Part shown: in pieces, positions 36,873 to 44,563 of the stretch
Position numbering within the stretch: the stretch's first letter is position 1
Layout: each line of letters opens with the position of its first letter
NCBI RefSeq assembly: GCF_021129195.1
Contig: NZ_JAJOHW010000053.1
Coordinates: forward strand, 16,361-80,360
Source of the DNA: Chromobacterium aquaticum
GTDB taxonomy: Bacteria; Pseudomonadota; Gammaproteobacteria; Burkholderiales; Chromobacteriaceae
Reading direction: 5' to 3'
DNA length: 64,000 nt
Position numbers and translations under genes: made by a program
The notes under the pieces: model-generated
What the model saw: only the letters and a program-made list of their open reading frames with translations
What the model was told of the DNA's origin: nothing
Database searches by the model: none

Positions 36873-38081
36873 ATGGCCAAGATTCCGCCGCTGATACACT
36901 CCCTGCTGGACACCGATCTTTACAAATTCACCATGCTGCAAGTGGTGCTGCACCAATTCCCGGCCTCGCACGGCGAGTACGAGTTCAAATGCCGCAACCG
37001 CCCGGACATGCCGCTGACCCAGTTGAAGAAAGAACTGGAAGCGCAGCTGGACTGGCTGTGCCAGCTGCACTTCACCCAGGAAGAACTGGCCTACCTGCGC
37101 ACGCTGCGCTTCATCAAGAGCGACTTCGTCGATTACCTGGAATTGTTTCACCTGCAGCGGCGCTTCATCACCGTGTCCTGCGAGGACGGAGAACTGGCGA
37201 TTCGCATCAAGGGCCCGCTGGTGCAGGCGATGTTCTTCGAGATCTTCGTGCTCGCCATCGTCAACGAATTGTATTTCCGCCGCCTGGATTCGGCTGAAGT
37301 CCGCGCCGAGGGTCTGCGCCGGCTGGACGCCAAGATCGCCGTGCTGGAACGCTTCCGCGACAGCGAGGCCGCGCAGCAGCGCTTTCCCTTGCTGATCGCC
37401 GACTTCGGCACCCGCCGCCGCTTCAGCCGGGAATGGCAGCAACACGTGGTGGAGCGCCTGAACAGCGCGCTACCGGACATCTTCCGCGGCACCAGCAATG
37501 TCTACCTGGCCTGGAAGCTGGGCATCACCCCCATTGGCACCATGGCTCACGAATTCTTCCAGGCCTTCCAGGCGCTGGGCGTGCGGCTACGCGATTTCCA
37601 GAAGGCGGCGCTGGAATCCTGGGTGCAGGAATACCGCGGCGATCTCGGCATCGCGCTGACCGATGTGGTGGGCATGGATGCCTTTCTGGCCGACTTCGAT
37701 CTCTATTTCGCCAAGCTGTTCGACGGCCTGCGCCACGACAGCGGCGATCCCTATCAATGGGGCGAGAAAGCGATCTCGCATTACCGCAAGCTGCGCATCG
37801 ACCCGGCCACCAAGATGCTGACCTTCAGCGACGGCCTGAGCGTGGACAGCGCGCTGGACCTGCAGCGCCACTTCAGCCCGCACATCCAGATCAGCTTCGG
37901 CATCGGCACCCATTTCACCAACGACATGGGCCTGGAGCCACTGCAGATCGTGCTCAAGCTGGTCAGTTGCAACGGCCAGCCGGTGGCCAAGTTGTCCGAC
38001 AGCCCCGGCAAGACCATGTGCAGCGACGAGACCTTTCTCGCCTATCTGCGCCAAGTGTTCAAGGTGGCGCTACCGGCCTGA
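36873..38081 (+). CDS. pncB: Nicotinate phosphoribosyltransferase
   Basis: A 402-residue enzyme that salvages nicotinate to nicotinate mononucleotide for NAD. The N-terminal [14 protein letters not shown], the [12 protein letters not shown] stretch, the autophosphorylated His in [15 protein letters not shown] and the [14 protein letters not shown] motif match the E. coli-type enzyme in order and length. It starts 7 bases after the methyltransferase stop. The last 12 bases overlap the convergent DUF2520 gene. Confidence 0.95.
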   Translation: MAKIPPLIHSLLDTDLYKFTMLQVVLHQFPASHGEYEFKCRNRPDMPLTQLKKELEAQLDWLCQLHFTQEELAYLRTLRFIKSDFVDYLELFHLQRRFITVSCEDGELAIRIKGPLVQAMFFEIFVLAIVNELYFRRLDSAEVRAEGLRRLDAKIAVLERFRDSEAAQQRFPLLIADFGTRRRFSREWQQHVVERLNSALPDIFRGTSNVYLAWKLGITPIGTMAHEFFQAFQALGVRLRDFQKAALESWVQEYRGDLGIALTDVVGMDAFLADFDLYFAKLFDGLRHDSGDPYQWGEKAISHYRKLRIDPATKMLTFSDGLSVDSALDLQRHFSPHIQISFGIGTHFTNDMGLEPLQIVLKLVSCNGQPVAKLSDSPGKTMCSDETFLAYLRQVFKVALPA

Positions 38082-38945
38082 GTCCTCGGCGGGCTCCAGC
38101 GCGTTCAGCACTTGCCGGCGCGCCGGCTCGGACAGGCGCTCGCCGGCCAGCGCCGCCGTCTGTCGACCCAAGGCTTGATAGGCGGCGCGCAAGCCGGCAT
38201 CGTCCATCGCCTGCAGATGCAGCGCCACCGTCGACGCGTCGCCGCGCACGATGGGCCCGGTCAGCGCCGCCTGCGGCCCCAACGCCAGCGCATTCTCCAG
38301 CGTCTGCCGCATCAAGCCGCTCAGCAGCGGAGTCAGCAGCTCGACCGGCACGCCGCCCTGGCGGGCCAACTCTTGCGCCATCGCGGTCAGCGTCACCAGA
38401 TAATTGGACGCCACCGACAAAGCCGCGTGATAAGCCGGCTTGCCGCCGGTGGCCAATTGAAACGGCCGCCCGCCCACGGCCTGCGCCAGCGTCCGCAAAG
38501 CGGCACAGGCCGGCGCATCGCCCTCCAGCGCGCACAGCACATCGACGAAATACTCGGCCGCCCGCTCCGGATCGGCGAATGAGAAAGCGGGATGCAGGCT
38601 GCCCAGGTGCGCGCCGCGCGCCGCCAACGGCTGCAGCATGCCGGATTCGCTGACGCCGCTGGCGTGAAACACCACGGCACCGGGCGGCACCACGCCGGCA
38701 GCGGCCAGCGCCTGAGCGCAGTCGGCGATGGCCGCGTCCGGCACCGCCAGCAGATAGAGATCGGCCGGCGCCAACTGCGCCCAATCACAGACCGGCCGCC
38801 CGGCGCCGATGAATTCGCAGGCCGCGCGCGCCGACTCCAGTCGCCGCGTCATCACGTCCAGCACCCGATAGCGCCCGGAGCCTTGCGCCAGCCGCGCCAG
38901 GGTCTTGCCCAGGCGGCCGGCACCGATGATGCTGATGGAATTCAC
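38070..38945 (-). CDS. Rossmann-like/DUF2520 family protein
   Basis: A 291-residue protein. The start is GTG 38943-38945 with GGGGAAAG upstream. The N-terminal Rossmann motif is [42 protein letters not shown] and the helical C-terminal half ([18 protein letters not shown]) follow. This is the layout of DUF2520 proteins, relatives of NADP-dependent beta-hydroxyacid and pyrroline-5-carboxylate dehydrogenases with no firm assigned substrate. It ends 12 bases inside the convergent pncB. Confidence 0.8.
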   Translation of the reverse strand: MNSISIIGAGRLGKTLARLAQGSGRYRVLDVMTRRLESARAACEFIGAGRPVCDWAQLAPADLYLLAVPDAAIADCAQALAAAGVVPPGAVVFHASGVSESGMLQPLAARGAHLGSLHPAFSFADPERAAEYFVDVLCALEGDAPACAALRTLAQAVGGRPFQLATGGKPAYHAALSVASNYLVTLTAMAQELARQGGVPVELLTPLLSGLMRQTLENALALGPQAALTGPIVRGDASTVALHLQAMDDAGLRAAYQALGRQTAALAGERLSEPARRQVLNALEPAEDSGR

Positions 38946-39043
38946 GCTTTCCCCTCTTTCTGAATGTAGCGACAAGCCGCCGCCGCTGGACAATAATGCC
39001 AGCATCCGCCGCCAAGTCCGCGCGGCCTCGCAAAGGATTCCAT

Positions 39044-39616
39044 ATGAAGCTGGCCATCTTCCTCGCCGCCGTCGCCGCCGCGTTGCTCTACCTGGTCACG
39101 CTCTACAATGCGCTGGTCAATCTGAAGCACCAACTGACGCAAAGCTGGGCCAATATCGATGTCATCCTCAAGCAGCGCCACGACGAACTGCCCAAGCTGG
39201 TGGAAGTGTGCCGGCAATACGCCGCCTTCGAACAGGAAACCCTGACCCAGGTGATGGCCGCGCGCGGCGCCGTCGCCGACTCCGCCCGCGCGCGCGACCC
39301 GGAAGCGCTGGGCGCCGCCGAGGGACGGCTGCACGGCCTGATCGGCCAGCTCTACGCGGTGGCGGAGGCGTATCCGGCACTGCAGGCCGATCAGCAATTC
39401 GCGCAATTGAGCGAACGCATCACTCAATTGGAAGAGGCGCTGGCCGATCGCCGCGAACTGTACAACGAGGCGGTCAAGCTTCACAACGCCCGCATCGAAC
39501 AGTTTCCCGACTTGTTTCTGGCCCGCCTGTTTCATTTTCCGCCGGCCAGGCCGCTGCGCTTCGCCGCAGCCGAAACCCGTGATGTCGACATGCAAGCGCT
39601 GTTCGCGCGACGCTGA
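39044..39616 (+). CDS. LemA family protein
   Basis: A 190-residue protein. AAAGGA lies 6-11 bases before the ATG. Residues 1-20 are an N-terminal membrane segment, followed by NALVNLKHQLTQSWANIDVILKQRHDELPKLVE, the diagnostic LemA stretch, and a helical-bundle body ending in LYNEAVKLHNARIEQFPDLFLA. LemA proteins are membrane-anchored with a cytoplasmic or periplasmic helical domain; the function is uncertain. It is followed after 2 bases by a GIDE-like membrane gene, so the two proteins probably act together. Confidence 0.88.
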   Translation: MKLAIFLAAVAAALLYLVTLYNALVNLKHQLTQSWANIDVILKQRHDELPKLVEVCRQYAAFEQETLTQVMAARGAVADSARARDPEALGAAEGRLHGLIGQLYAVAEAYPALQADQQFAQLSERITQLEEALADRRELYNEAVKLHNARIEQFPDLFLARLFHFPPARPLRFAAAETRDVDMQALFARR

Positions 39617-39618
39617 GC

Positions 39619-40542
39619 ATGCCGTTCATTTTCGCTTCGCTGTTGCCGGAATTAAGCCTCGGCCTCTACCTGCTTGCCGGCGCAGTGTGGCTTGGCGGCG
39701 TCACGCGCTACGGTCTGTTGTTCGTCGCCGCGGTGGGCCTGTTCAGCTGGCATGCCAACTACCGCCGCTACCGGCAACTGGCCGACACCCCCACCTCGCG
39801 GCTAGCCAGCGCGGCGCTGGGCCAGGTGGAATTGTCCGGCATGGCCCGCTGCCACCCCAACGCGCCCAACTACAGCCCCTTGAGCGGCCGGCGCTGCGCC
39901 TGGTACCGCTGCTGGCGCATAGATGAACGCGGCAAGCTGGATCTGGAAGACTGGCTACTCTGGACCATGCAGCGTTCCACCCGGCTGGCCGCCCGTGTCA
40001 ACCCGCCGGAAATCAGCAGCGACGACAGCTTTCTGCTGGTCGACGGCGACGCGGAAGCCACCGTGCTGCCGGGCTCGGCCCAGGTTATCGCCCATCATCG
40101 GCGCCGTTGGCACGAGGACGGCATGCTGCTGATAGAGGAATGGATAGACGAAGGCGAGACCATCCATGTGCGCGGCCAATTGTCACGCCTGGAGCCGCGC
40201 GTCGGCGCCATCGAGCTGCGCTTGGACATCGGCGCCAAACTGGCGGAGTGGAAACGCAACCAGGCCGAGCTGCTGCGCCGTTTCGACCTGGACGGCAACG
40301 GCCAGTTGGACCAGCGGGAATGGGGCCTGGCGCGCGCCGCGGCGCAACGCGAAGTGCTCGCGCTGCATAAAGAGATGGCGCGGCAGCCCGCGTACTGGCT
40401 ACTGGCCGGCAATGAGCAGAGCGGCCCGCCCATCATCACCACGCTGCCGCCGCGGCAAAGCGCCAGCCTGTTCCGTCGCCGCGCCTGGCTGCACGCCGTC
40501 GTGGCTTTGGTCTGCGTGTTGGCCTGGCTCAAATTGACTTAA
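39619..40542 (+). CDS. GIDE-like membrane protein with EF-hand
   Basis: A 307-residue membrane protein. Two hydrophobic segments lie near the N-terminus (residues about 7-26 and 31-45) and one at the C-terminus (about 287-304). Between them, a beta-rich region with LSGRRCAWYRCWRIDE and LVDGDAEATVLPGSAQVI resembles the GIDE domain of the membrane-bound E3 ligase MUL1, which occurs in bacteria next to lemA. Residues about 222-233 form a canonical EF-hand loop (DLDGNGQLDQRE), with Asp1, Asp3, Asn5, Gly6 and Glu12 all present. No RING domain is present. Function unknown; calcium sensing is an inference. Confidence 0.65.
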   Translation: MPFIFASLLPELSLGLYLLAGAVWLGGVTRYGLLFVAAVGLFSWHANYRRYRQLADTPTSRLASAALGQVELSGMARCHPNAPNYSPLSGRRCAWYRCWRIDERGKLDLEDWLLWTMQRSTRLAARVNPPEISSDDSFLLVDGDAEATVLPGSAQVIAHHRRRWHEDGMLLIEEWIDEGETIHVRGQLSRLEPRVGAIELRLDIGAKLAEWKRNQAELLRRFDLDGNGQLDQREWGLARAAAQREVLALHKEMARQPAYWLLAGNEQSGPPIITTLPPRQSASLFRRRAWLHAVVALVCVLAWLKLT

Positions 40543-40592
40543 CCGTCAGGCGCTATACTGCAAGCAAGAGTTCTCGCCACGCGGAGCACACG

Positions 40593-41045
40593 ATGATCCG
40601 TCTGATCTATAGCAGCGCAGCCCAGCACCCGGTATCCGCCGGGCTCATGCACGCCCGCGTCGGCCGTTTTCGCGACTACAACCACAGCCAGGGCATCGCC
40701 AGCGTGCTGCTGATGTTGAACGACGATTTCCTGCAGATACTGGAAGGACCCGAAGACGTGGTCGATGCGCTGTACCAACGCATCGCGCGCGACCCGCAGC
40801 ATCATCAGCTGACCCTGCTGTCGCGCGAAGAAATCGATCATCCGATGCTGGCGGATCATCCGCTGGAATACATCGCGCCAATACAGCCGGCCGACGGCAA
40901 GCCCCTGTCCGCCGCCGCCATCGCCCGCGACGCCGGCTGGACCCTGCATGGCAAGGTCCAGCAGGTAATGCAGAGCTTTCTGGACGGTAAATGGCATCAC
41001 CACCTGCCTAATGGCATGAATCCCCAGGTATTGCGCCGCGGCTGA
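40593..41045 (+). CDS. BLUF-domain (blue-light sensing, FAD) protein
   Basis: A 150-residue protein with GGAG upstream of the ATG. The BLUF core is visible: the Tyr in IRLIYSSAA (residue 6), the conserved Asn in RDYNHSQGIASVLL and the Gln in DDFLQILEGPEDVVDALYQRI, with HH in DPQHHQL. These are the Tyr, Asn and Gln that make the hydrogen-bond network around flavin. The usual RxFxxW/M segment near the end of the domain is not recognisable, so light response is not certain. The C-terminal 55 residues have no output domain; signalling by protein contact would be expected. Confidence 0.82.
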   Translation: MIRLIYSSAAQHPVSAGLMHARVGRFRDYNHSQGIASVLLMLNDDFLQILEGPEDVVDALYQRIARDPQHHQLTLLSREEIDHPMLADHPLEYIAPIQPADGKPLSAAAIARDAGWTLHGKVQQVMQSFLDGKWHHHLPNGMNPQVLRRG

Positions 41046-41053
41046 GCGAGGCG

Positions 41054-42331
41054 TTATGAAGCTGCGGCGACCAAGGCCTGGTCAATGTCGGCCAGGATGT
41101 CATCGATATGTTCGATGCCGATGGAAAGCCGCACCATCTCCGGACGCACCCCGGCGCGTAATTGCTCCTCTGCGGACAACTGGCGGTGAGTGGTGGTGGC
41201 CGGATGGCAGGCCAGCGACTTGGCGTCGCCGATATTCACCAAGCGGGTCACCAACTGCAAGGCGTCGATGAAGCGTCCGCCGGCGGCCGCACCGCCGCGG
41301 ATGCCGAAGGACAGCACGCCGGAAGCACGGCCGCCGAAATAGCGCTGCGCCAGACCATGGTCCGGATGATCCTCCAGCCCGGCGTATTCCACCCACTCCA
41401 CCGCCGGGTGCCGACGCAGACGTTGGGCTACTTGCAAGGCATTGGCGCAGATGCGATCCATGCGCAGCGCCAGCGTTTCTATCCCTTGCAAGATCAGGAA
41501 AGCGTTGAACGGCGCCAGCGCCGCGCCCATATTGCGCAGCGGCACCACCCGCGCCCGCGCGATATAGGCGGCCGCGCCCAATGTCTCCACGTAGTTGACG
41601 CCGTGGTAGCTGACATCCGGCGTGTTCAGACGCGCAAAGCGCTCGGCGTGCTCAGCCCAGGGGAAGCGGCCGCTGTCCACGATGATGCCGCCGATGCTAT
41701 TGCCGTGGCCGCCCAGGTATTTGGTCAGGCTGTGCACCACGATGTCGGCGCCGTGCTCGAACGGCCGGCATAGATAAGGAGACGGCACCGTGTTGTCGAC
41801 GATTAGCGGCAGACCATGACGATGCGCCTGATCGGCGAAGGCGGCGAAATCAACCACATTGCCCAAAGGATTGCCAATGGACTCGCAGAATACCGCCTTG
41901 GTGCGCGCGTCCGCCATTTCGCCAATCCGCTGCGGCTGGCGGTAATCGACGAAACGCACCTCGATGCCCAATTGCGGCAGCGTGTGCGCAAACAAATTAT
42001 AAGTGCCGCCGTACAAGGTGCCGGTGGCGATGATGTTGTCGCCGGCCTCGGCGATGGTTTGTATGGCGTAGGCGATCGCCGCCATGCCGGACGCCACCGC
42101 CAGCGCGCCGATGCCGCCCTCCAGCGCCGCCACCCGCTGCTCCAGCACATCGGTGGTCGGGTTCATGATGCGGGTGTAGATATTGCCCTGCACCTTGAGA
42201 TCGAACAGGTCGGCGCCGTGCTGGGTGCTGTCGAAGGCATAGCTGGTGGTTTGATACAGCGGCACCGCCACCGCCTTGGTCGTCGGGTCCGGCGCATAGC
42301 CGGCATGCACCGCCAGGGTTTCCAGTTTCAT
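41054..42331 (-). CDS. metY: O-acetylhomoserine sulfhydrylase/aminocarboxypropyltransferase
   Basis: A 425-residue PLP enzyme of the Cys/Met family, longer than the gamma-lyase at 10138 owing to internal insertions typical of MetY. It starts MKLETLAVHAGYAPDPTT. Further landmarks: YTRIMNPTTDVLEQRVAALEGG, TGTLYGGTYNLFAHTLPQ, VDNTVPSPYLCRPFEHG, and the PLP lysine in HSLTKYLGGHGNSIGG. It makes homocysteine from O-acetylhomoserine and sulfide. AGGATG lies ahead of the start. A leader with several paired segments lies directly upstream and may regulate it. Confidence 0.92.
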   Translation of the reverse strand: MKLETLAVHAGYAPDPTTKAVAVPLYQTTSYAFDSTQHGADLFDLKVQGNIYTRIMNPTTDVLEQRVAALEGGIGALAVASGMAAIAYAIQTIAEAGDNIIATGTLYGGTYNLFAHTLPQLGIEVRFVDYRQPQRIGEMADARTKAVFCESIGNPLGNVVDFAAFADQAHRHGLPLIVDNTVPSPYLCRPFEHGADIVVHSLTKYLGGHGNSIGGIIVDSGRFPWAEHAERFARLNTPDVSYHGVNYVETLGAAAYIARARVVPLRNMGAALAPFNAFLILQGIETLALRMDRICANALQVAQRLRRHPAVEWVEYAGLEDHPDHGLAQRYFGGRASGVLSFGIRGGAAAGGRFIDALQLVTRLVNIGDAKSLACHPATTTHRQLSAEEQLRAGVRPEMVRLSIGIEHIDDILADIDQALVAAAS

Positions 42332-42356
42332 CGCGTCATCCTTCTATATGGAGTGA

Positions 42357-42408
42357 GTTGCCCAGGTTCAGACATGCAACCCGACTACCTTAGCCGGGAA
42401 GCGGCAAC
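42357..42408 (-). promoter_or_regulatory. Possible structured leader of metY
   Basis: On the minus strand a 6-bp outer stem (42403-42408 with 42357-42362, GTTGCC/GGCAAC) encloses an inner hairpin of 6 bp (42393-42398 with 42380-42385) with loop TAAGGTA. It begins 26 bases before the metY ATG, so its 3' side is close to the ribosome site. It does not match a SAM or SAH riboswitch consensus that I can recall. Pairing is seen in sequence; the regulatory role is inference. Confidence 0.3.
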
Positions 42409-42586
42409 AGCAAAAGAAGCAAAACGCCGCGCCATAAAAGCAAACGATCTACCATTCCGCACAAAGACCACCACAAGAGTAATCATTCACAGAAGAATCA
42501 AATCAATATGAATAATATTTTATAAACAACAAGTTAGCACTCACCACACCACTAAAAACTGGTAACCATCGTCCCTGACAGCACTA

Positions 42587-42615
42587 TTTACATAGCCTTC
42601 GCTTTCTATTATGAT
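42587..42615 (+). promoter_or_regulatory. Sigma-70 type promoter of small RNA candidate
   Basis: TTTACA (42587-42592), a 17-base spacer and TATGAT (42610-42615). Both boxes differ from consensus at one base each and the spacing is ideal. The start site would be near 42622. No protein gene begins within 350 bases. Confidence 0.6.
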
Positions 42616-42621
42616 TCAGAT

Positions 42622-42713
42622 ACGAATTCATTCTGATGTGCTTCTTGCAGCATCGTGAATTCTCTTCAAGTCACGTTGATTTCGAGCCCGCCCTCCGCGG
42701 GCTCATTTTTTTT
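42622..42713 (+). ncRNA. Candidate small regulatory RNA upstream of the porin
   Basis: A transcript of about 92 nt is predicted from the promoter at 42587-42615 to the terminator at 42684-42713. The 5' part folds into a hairpin: 7-bp stem GAATTCA/TGAATTC (42624-42630 with 42656-42662), an inner stem GATG-TGC/GCA-CATC and loop TTCTT. A 21-base single-stranded stretch follows (42663-42683), then the terminator with 8-bp arms and an U-rich end. This is the layout of Hfq-dependent small RNAs. Bases 42666-42673 (TCAAGTCA) are a perfect complement of TGACTTGA at 42991-42998, between ribosome site and start codon of the porin mRNA. No open frame of note has a ribosome site. I do not recognise the RNA. 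Confidence 0.55.
42684..42713 (+). terminator. Strong orphan terminator (end of small RNA candidate)
   Basis: Perfect 8-bp arms (42684-42691 and 42697-42704), a 5-base loop and eight T with one preceding A. No protein gene on the plus strand lies upstream for more than 1.2 kb (metY is on the minus strand), so the terminator needs another transcript to end. Confidence 0.9.
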
Positions 42714-42930
42714 CACTGCCGCCACCGCTCCCCATCTCCACACCCACGCCAAAATCCTTATTGCATAAGGAATATAGGCGATAGATGCTTTTTTACAACA
42801 CTTCACCCCCATTCACATAATTCATATTTTCTTCATTTTGTTCATCGGCTTAGCAAGACTTTTCCATGTAAAACCACACATAGAAAGCAACATTTGGTTG
42901 TTGATTTGCAACACGCCATTTACCGAAAAG

Positions 42931-42959
42931 TTGCATTTAAACAACTTAGCCAATAGCAT
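42931..42959 (+). promoter_or_regulatory. Possible porin promoter
   Basis: TTGCAT, a 17-base spacer and TAGCAT lie 42 bases before the porin ATG. The -10 box is imperfect, but the spacing is ideal and the surrounding 200 bases are AT-rich. An AAAAGGA ribosome site follows at 42984-42990. Confidence 0.35.
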
Positions 42960-43000
42960 TTGCTCACATTCCTAAACCCAAATAAAAGGATGACTTGACC

Positions 43001-44119
43001 ATGAAAAAGAGTCTGATCGCCCTGCTGGTAGCTACTCTGCCGGCCGCAGCTTTCGCTGACGTTACCATCTACGGCAAAATCAAAGGCGGCGTAGAGTACG
43101 TTGACAACGGTTCCACCAAGCAAACCAACATCGACGACCTCGGTTCCCGTATTGGTTTCAAAGGCAAAGAAGACCTGGGCAACGGTCTGAAGGCTATCTG
43201 GCAAGTTGAAACCGGCTTCGCTGTTGATGGCAGCGGCAAAGTGAACAGCGACGGCACTTCCAGCAGCAGCAGCGGCACTTTTGCCAACCGCAACTCCTTC
43301 ATCGGCCTGCAAAGCGATCTGGGTACCCTGCGTCTGGGTAACGTGTCCAACTTCCTGGACAGCGACATGGGCATCGTAGACCCGTGGGAATACAAGAGCG
43401 ATGCTCTGGGTCTGGGCGTGTTCACCCGCGACGGCACCCGTCTGAAGAACTCCGTGCGCTACGATCTGCCGAGCATTGCTGGCTTCAGCGCCGCTCTGCA
43501 ATACGGCACCAAAGAAGACAAGACCAACACCCTGGTAAACGGTCAATCCGTCAACCAGAATCGTGAAACCGCGATCGTTGGCCTGGGCTACGAAAACAGC
43601 GGCTTCTTCGGCAAATATGCTTACATCCATGAAAGCAAAGCAGCTTCCTCCGCTGCAATTTCCGGTGTAGCACTGAACAACACCGCTAACGACAAGCATC
43701 GTCTGGAAGTTGGCTACAACGCCAACAACCTGCTGGTTGCCTTCGGCTACCAGCAACAAAAAGGCGGCGTGGACATCGTTGGCTGGAGCAAGTACGTAAC
43801 TCCTGGCTTCACTGCTCCGACTCCGGGCTCCTATGACGCTAACGGTAAAGTGAAGACTCGTGAATACGCACTGACCGCTGCTTACACCCTGGGCGCGTTC
43901 ACCCCGAAATTCACCTACGCTCATGGCGACAAGGTTGAAGCTGCTGGCGTGAAAATCGACGACTCTGGCTACAACCAGTACGTACTGGGTGTTGACTACG
44001 CGATCTCCAAGCGCACCACCTTCGGCGCGCAATACGGTGTATTCGACGTTAAAGGCGGCGTGAACAACGCCAACAAGGATCTGAAGGCTCTCGGCCTGAA
44101 CATGATCCACGCATTCTAA
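43001..44119 (+). CDS. General porin, Neisseria type
   Basis: A 372-residue outer-membrane porin. The start is ATG 43001; a TTG two codons earlier is in frame but has no reason to be used. Residues 1-20 form a signal peptide (ending AAAFA), and the mature chain begins DVTIYGKIKGGVEYVDNG, typical of trimeric 16-strand porins. The sequence ends in Phe, the recognition signal for outer-membrane insertion. Codon use differs from its neighbours: many GCT, GTT, CGT and GAA codons, as in very highly expressed genes. A strong terminator follows. A small-RNA candidate lies 290 bases upstream on the same strand. Confidence 0.93.
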   Translation: MKKSLIALLVATLPAAAFADVTIYGKIKGGVEYVDNGSTKQTNIDDLGSRIGFKGKEDLGNGLKAIWQVETGFAVDGSGKVNSDGTSSSSSGTFANRNSFIGLQSDLGTLRLGNVSNFLDSDMGIVDPWEYKSDALGLGVFTRDGTRLKNSVRYDLPSIAGFSAALQYGTKEDKTNTLVNGQSVNQNRETAIVGLGYENSGFFGKYAYIHESKAASSAAISGVALNNTANDKHRLEVGYNANNLLVAFGYQQQKGGVDIVGWSKYVTPGFTAPTPGSYDANGKVKTREYALTAAYTLGAFTPKFTYAHGDKVEAAGVKIDDSGYNQYVLGVDYAISKRTTFGAQYGVFDVKGGVNNANKDLKALGLNMIHAF

Positions 44120-44156
44120 TTTGTCGGTTCGACGCAAGAACCCACGAACATGAATG

Positions 44157-44186
44157 AGAAAAAGGCCCGCGCAAGCGGGCCTTTTT
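44157..44186 (+). terminator. Intrinsic terminator of the porin gene
   Basis: Arms of 10 bp (44161-44170 and 44175-44184) around a GCAA tetraloop, with A run before and T run after. It lies 41 bases past the porin stop. Confidence 0.9.
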
Positions 44187-44366
44187 CATTGCGGTAAGCT
44201 GCGACCAACATCAGGCTTTTCAATCCCGCCCTATTCCTCAGATCTCCCGACAATAGCTCATGCACTGGCAGTGCCAGACCGTGACTAGCGCGCCCCACCC
44301 TTCCCACTAGACATCGACGCCCCATTCACCCATCGTCATTAACACCTGCTCCGCCGCACGCGGCCA

Positions 44367-44395
44367 TAAAAAAAGAGCAAGCCTCGCGCTTGCCC
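44367..44395 (-). terminator. Intrinsic terminator of the ABC importer operon
   Basis: Core arms GCAAGC/GCTTGC (44377-44382 and 44388-44393) with a 5-base loop, followed by eight T on the minus strand. It lies 170 bases past the ATPase stop; a MITE-like repeat lies between stop and terminator. Confidence 0.75.
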
Positions 44396-44411
44396 TTTGC
44401 CGATACCCTTA

Positions 44412-44551
44412 GAACCTATTCAAAGTCTGCTGCGCTTCGGCGATACGGCGTTGAAAACAAGCTCAAAATACTCATGTACCACGAGTACATTCCGCTTTTT
44501 CACTCGTTTTCGCCTTGTCTCGCCCTTGCTCGCGAGACTTTGAACAGGCTC
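44412..44551. repeat. MITE-like element, copy 1 (140 bp)
   Basis: The ends are near-perfect inverted repeats: GAACCTATTCAAAGTCT at the left and the complement of GAGCCTGTTCAAAGTCT at the right. A direct TTA (44409-44411 and 44552-44554) flanks the element, as for insertions that duplicate a TNA target. The interior has a short hairpin around TGTACCACGAGTACA and no open frame. It lies in the 3' untranslated part of the ABC importer operon. Copy 2 is at 47454-47504. Confidence 0.7.
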
Positions 44552-44563
44552 TTACAGAGTCAA

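Noticed and set aside
42636..42956. Open frame of 106 codons upstream of the porin
   Set aside because: It runs through a strong terminator, has no ribosome site, and its composition (His, Ser, Phe, Cys rich) is not protein-like; the region is better explained by a small RNA and promoter DNA.
44412..44551. Intact insertion sequence or transposase remnant
   Set aside because: Only 140 bp, no open frame, so at most a non-autonomous element.
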